A stretch of 64,000 bases of DNA. It comes from Chitinophagaceae bacterium UBA4411. GTDB lineage: Bacteria > Bacteroidota > Bacteroidia > Chitinophagales > Chitinophagaceae. Every line of letters starts with the position of its first letter. Position 1 is the first letter of the stretch. Location: assembly GCA_002400415.1 (NCBI GenBank), contig DGQP01000015.1:1-64000 (forward strand), read 5' to 3'. This document shows positions 61,352 through 64,000 of this stretch, piece after piece. The translations under genes were made by a program, and so were the position numbers. The notes beneath the pieces are model-generated. The model searched no databases. It saw nothing but the letters and a program-made list of their open reading frames with translations, and was not told where the DNA came from.

Positions 61352-61819
61352 ATGACAGGCTTTCTCGGAGAATTCGAGGCTACTTTGGACGCCAAGGGGC
61401 GGTTCCTCCTCCCGGCTGGGTTCAAAAAACAGCTGCCGGAAGGCGAAGATAGCCGCTTTGTTATTAACAGGGGATTTGAGAAATGTTTGGCTCTTTACCC
61501 GGTAAAAAACTGGGAACCGCTCTTTTCTGATATCAGCAAACTGAACGACTTCGACCCGAAAGTGAGGGAGTTCCGGCGCTACTTTTTGAACGGGGCCACA
61601 TTCGTGGAGCCGGATAGCGCAGGCCGTTTGCTGGTGCCGCCCAATCTGAAGGATCATGCCGGGTTGGAAAAAGATATTGTGCTGGTGGCAGCGGTCAATA
61701 AAATTGAGATCTGGGATAGTAATAAGTACAAACAGTTCTTTGAATCATTCTCACCGGATGCATTCAGTAGTCTCGCAAAAGATGTGATGGCAGGTGATAG
61801 CGACAAGTTAAAAAACTGA
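61352..61819 (+). CDS. mraZ: Transcriptional regulator MraZ
   Basis: This 155-aa protein is the DNA-binding repressor that heads the division/cell-wall (dcw) cluster. Its two SpoVT/AbrB-like motifs, LDAKGRFLLPAGFKKQL and DSAGRLLVPPNLKDHAGL, are intact. MraZ forms a ring that binds repeated GTGGG boxes, and candidate boxes lie upstream. It is followed by rsmH after 13 bp. Confidence 0.96.
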   Translation: MTGFLGEFEATLDAKGRFLLPAGFKKQLPEGEDSRFVINRGFEKCLALYPVKNWEPLFSDISKLNDFDPKVREFRRYFLNGATFVEPDSAGRLLVPPNLKDHAGLEKDIVLVAAVNKIEIWDSNKYKQFFESFSPDAFSSLAKDVMAGDSDKLKN

Positions 61820-61832
61820 AAGGTTGAAAAGT

Positions 61833-62804
61833 ATGGGTAAGCATAATAAAATACCTGCCGATTACTTATCAACCCAGCCCGTTAACGAATCAGCCGCTGA
61901 ATACCACGTACCGGTACTGTTGACAGAAACAGTGGAAGGCCTGCGCATCAAACCCGATGGTGTTTATGTGGATTGCACATTTGGTGGTGGTGGTCATTCA
62001 AAAGCTATCCTCGCCCAATTAAGTGAAAAGGGGAGGCTGGTAGTGTTTGATCAGGATGAAGATGCAAGGAAGAATCTGCCTGACGATGATCGTGTGGTTT
62101 TTGTTCCGCATAATTTTCGCCACCTGAAACGATTCCTCCGGCTGCATCAGTTTACCACCGTGGATGGTATTATGGCCGATCTGGGAGTCAGCAGTCACCA
62201 GTTTGATGAACCAGAAAGAGGGTTCTCGATCCGTTTTGATGCTGCCCTTGATATGCGGATGGACCAGCGCCAGTCAGTTACTGCTTTTGACGTGGTTAAT
62301 ACCTATACGGAACAGCAGCTGCATAAGTTGTTTGAACAGTATGGAGAAGTGACGAATGCAAAGACCTTAGCCAAAACTATTGTGCAGGTCCGCAGCAGCA
62401 CCTCATTAAAGACTATTGAAAGTTTTAAGAATGCACTCCGTGAAATTGTGAAAGGAAACCCCAATAAGTACTTCGCCCAGGTTTTCCAGGCTTTACGCAT
62501 TGAAGTGAACGATGAATTAGGTGCATTGAAAGAAATGCTGGAGCAGGTTCCCGCCCTGTTAAAGCCCGGAGGCCGGGTCGCCATTATTACGTTTCATTCC
62601 CTGGAAGACAGGTTGGTTAAGAATTTTTTTCGTCGCGGCACATTTGATGAACCGGATACGAATCCCTTTATCAATGATGAGCCGGCGAATGCGTTAAAAA
62701 TTATTACTAAAAAACCGGTAGTGGCTGCGGAAAAGGAGATGAAGCAAAATTCAAGATCCAGGAGTGCAAAATTACGGGTGGCTGAAAAGGTGATGCTGGT
62801 ATGA
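61833..62804 (+). CDS. rsmH: 16S rRNA (cytosine-1402-N4)-methyltransferase RsmH
   Basis: This 323-aa enzyme methylates N4 of C1402 in 16S rRNA. The SAM loop VDCTFGGGGHSKAIL, the ADLGVSSHQFDEPERGFS and the FHSLEDRLVKNFFRR blocks are typical of RsmH (formerly MraW). I chose ATG 61833; a TTG three codons upstream is less likely. It lies in the dcw cluster between mraZ and ftsL. Confidence 0.95.
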   Translation: MGKHNKIPADYLSTQPVNESAAEYHVPVLLTETVEGLRIKPDGVYVDCTFGGGGHSKAILAQLSEKGRLVVFDQDEDARKNLPDDDRVVFVPHNFRHLKRFLRLHQFTTVDGIMADLGVSSHQFDEPERGFSIRFDAALDMRMDQRQSVTAFDVVNTYTEQQLHKLFEQYGEVTNAKTLAKTIVQVRSSTSLKTIESFKNALREIVKGNPNKYFAQVFQALRIEVNDELGALKEMLEQVPALLKPGGRVAIITFHSLEDRLVKNFFRRGTFDEPDTNPFINDEPANALKIITKKPVVAAEKEMKQNSRSRSAKLRVAEKVMLV

Positions 62805-62840
62805 GAATGAATAACCGGTCCGCTCATTAGTATGTGCACC

Positions 62841-62904
62841 AGGATATAAAAAAACGGAAAATCTATATCCTTTGAAATCAACCCCTGCTGCGAGGCAGGT
62901 TTTT
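62841..62904 (+). promoter_or_regulatory. Two hairpins between rsmH and ftsL, second followed by T run
   Basis: AGGATATA/TATATCCT (62841-62848 and 62864-62871) and CCTGC/GCAGG (62884-62888 and 62895-62899) form two consecutive stems. TTTTT follows the second (62900-62904). The second stem resembles a short form of the dispersed palindrome. The structure could be an attenuator or a processing site inside the dcw operon. Confidence 0.4.
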
Positions 62905-62939
62905 AAAGGAACCGAAAAACCACAACCAATTTTTATTTC

Positions 62940-63290
62940 ATGCAGCAGGAACAAGTAACAGCATTGCCCGCCAGTGAAAAGCAACAAAAACCCGGATGGA
63001 AACGCTGGCTTAATTATCAATCCATAGTTAAGCAGGTGCCGTTCTTCTTATTTCTTGCTTTGCTGGCGGTGATCTATATCTATAACGGGCACAAAGCTGA
63101 TAAAACAATACGCAGTATCAATAAAACAGCTAAAGAAGTGGAAGAGCTGCAGTGGGAATATAAGGCTGTAAAAAGCGAAGTGATGTTTCGCAGTAAGCAA
63201 AGTGAATTGGTAAGGGCTGTAGAACCGCTGGGACTAAAGGAACTGGTGCAATCGCCCGTGGTGCTGAAGGACAGCGCCATGACGAACTAA
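62940..63290 (+). CDS. ftsL: FtsL-like cell division protein
   Basis: This 116-aa bitopic protein has a basic cytoplasmic N-terminus with several Lys, one membrane helix (about residues 33-52, PFFLFLALLAVIYIYNG) and a periplasmic coiled coil (KTAKEVEELQWEYKAVKSEV). The position between rsmH and a penicillin-binding protein, with this topology, marks it as the FtsL component of the divisome. The sequence itself is poorly conserved, so context carries much of the weight. Confidence 0.82.
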   Translation: MQQEQVTALPASEKQQKPGWKRWLNYQSIVKQVPFFLFLALLAVIYIYNGHKADKTIRSINKTAKEVEELQWEYKAVKSEVMFRSKQSELVRAVEPLGLKELVQSPVVLKDSAMTN

Positions 63291-63329
63291 TGAAGGACTA
63301 TAATAACAACTAAGGCAAGCAAAAAGGCA

Positions 63330-64000
63330 GTGGAAGTAAAACGCGACATATTGTGGAGGGTTTACCTCAGTTTTCTTGGCATGGTTGTGCTGAGTTTGCT
63401 GGTACTGGGTAAGGCTTTTTATATCCAGCGTTTCCAGGGCGAACACTGGCGCAGCATGAGCGACAGTATGCACCAGAAAATACAGGAGCTGGATGCAGAC
63501 AGGGGAACAATTTATAGCGAAGACGGGCAAATGCTGAGCACTTCATTACCCCGCTTTGACATTTATATGGATTTCCAGGCGGACGGATTGAGGGATAAGG
63601 GAGGAAAAATATTTAAGGAGAATATCGACTCATTTGCAATTTCCCTTGCGGGTTATTTCGGTGATAAAACAACTGCCCAGTACAAAAAAGAATTACAGGC
63701 TGCTTATAAAAGCAAGAACCGCTATTATTCCCTCCGCAAAAAAATGACGTTTGAAGATTACAAAGCCTTCCGCAATTTTCCTTTAGTGAAGCTGGGCAGA
63801 AACAAAAGCGGGGTGATCGTGGAAGAGAATAGCAAGCGGATTTCTCCTTTTGGATTATTGGCCAACAGGACCATTGGCTTATCAAGAGAACATGTGGCCA
63901 GTAACGGTAAACTGAAAAAGCAAAATGTTGGTCTTGAAAAAGCTTATGACAGCTTGCTTACTGGGCAAAAAGGGCAGCGTCTTGTAAGATATATTGCCGG
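63330..64000 (+). CDS. ftsI: Division-specific penicillin-binding protein (FtsI/PBP3-like), partial
   Basis: The open frame runs off the window end, so this is the N-terminal 223 residues only. A GTG start at 63330 gives VEVKRDILWRVYLSFLG, a typical start followed by one membrane helix. The PBP-dimerisation domain begins LDADRGTIYSEDGQMLSTSL, and the segment RTIGLSREH follows. No Met precedes it in frame; the upstream in-frame stop lies at 63291-63293. The catalytic domain lies outside. Its place after ftsL supports the division role. Confidence 0.87.
   Translation, partial: MEVKRDILWRVYLSFLGMVVLSLLVLGKAFYIQRFQGEHWRSMSDSMHQKIQELDADRGTIYSEDGQMLSTSLPRFDIYMDFQADGLRDKGGKIFKENIDSFAISLAGYFGDKTTAQYKKELQAAYKSKNRYYSLRKKMTFEDYKAFRNFPLVKLGRNKSGVIVEENSKRISPFGLLANRTIGLSREHVASNGKLKKQNVGLEKAYDSLLTGQKGQRLVRYIA

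Overview
The window looks like a chromosomal segment of a Bacteroidota bacterium, most likely family Chitinophagaceae or a close relative. The basis is gene content and promoter style: TonB-dependent receptors with an N-terminal CarboxypepD_reg domain, a PorT gene overlapping a UbiE/MenG gene, a secreted metalloprotease ending in a type IX secretion (T9SS) sorting domain, DUF3857-type proteins, promoters of the TTG / TAnnTTTG type, and starts without Shine-Dalgarno sequences. Coding density is high, base composition is moderate (about 45% GC in a row I counted), and genes lie on both strands in short operons. I saw no rRNA, tRNA, CRISPR array or intact insertion sequence. The assignment is from recognition only; no search was run.

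Layout. 1-1.4 kb: a decayed tyrosine recombinase with two frameshifts beside a small palindromic repeat and a possible attC-like site. 1.7-4.7 kb: a TonB-dependent receptor behind a promoter covered by a 43-bp dyad, then a DUF2721 membrane protein. 4.7-9.6 kb: an ABC exporter plus rhodanese, diverging from a glycosyltransferase / methyltransferase / glycosyltransferase operon. 9.6-17.3 kb: an AT-rich orphan, ComM-like ATPase, M1 peptidase, MutS-like ATPase and dihydroorotase carrying an in-frame palindromic insertion. 17.3-26.7 kb: Wzi-like barrel, PorT, UbiE/MenG, EngB, YkuK, a T9SS-secreted metalloprotease with a small secreted partner, and a GbsR-type regulator operon. 26.8-37.7 kb: phosphoesterase-propeller fusion, lipoyl E2 subunit, M48 peptidase, DnaX and an ECF42-type sigma/DGPF pair. 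37.9-43.7 kb: an MsbA-like exporter and a second glycosyltransferase/methyltransferase cluster. 43.8-48.7 kb: an active and a degenerate transglutaminase-like protein and a barrel. 48.9-50.6 kb: atpD-atpC. 51.3-56.4 kb: a secreted protein, TonB receptor and LytS/LytTR two-component operon. 56.5-61.1 kb: DUF4197 lipoprotein, AlgH, an orphan histidine kinase, QueA. 61.35 kb to the end: the dcw cluster start (mraZ-rsmH-ftsL-ftsI).

How the parts connect. PorT belongs to the machinery that would export the protease with the sorting domain. The two surface-glycan clusters share three related GT4 enzymes and each lies next to an MsbA-like exporter. The LytTR regulator probably controls its own TonB receptor, since a direct repeat with LytTR-box spacing lies upstream of that operon. 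MraZ likely binds its own promoter, where three GTG boxes recur every 10 bp.

The most promising signals are a nine-A run in dnaX followed by immediate stops in both other frames (possible gamma/tau production by slippage), the palindrome inserted in the dihydroorotase gene, the promoter-covering dyad at 1654-1696, the LytTR-like repeat at 51541-51570, and the paired active/degenerate transglutaminase genes.
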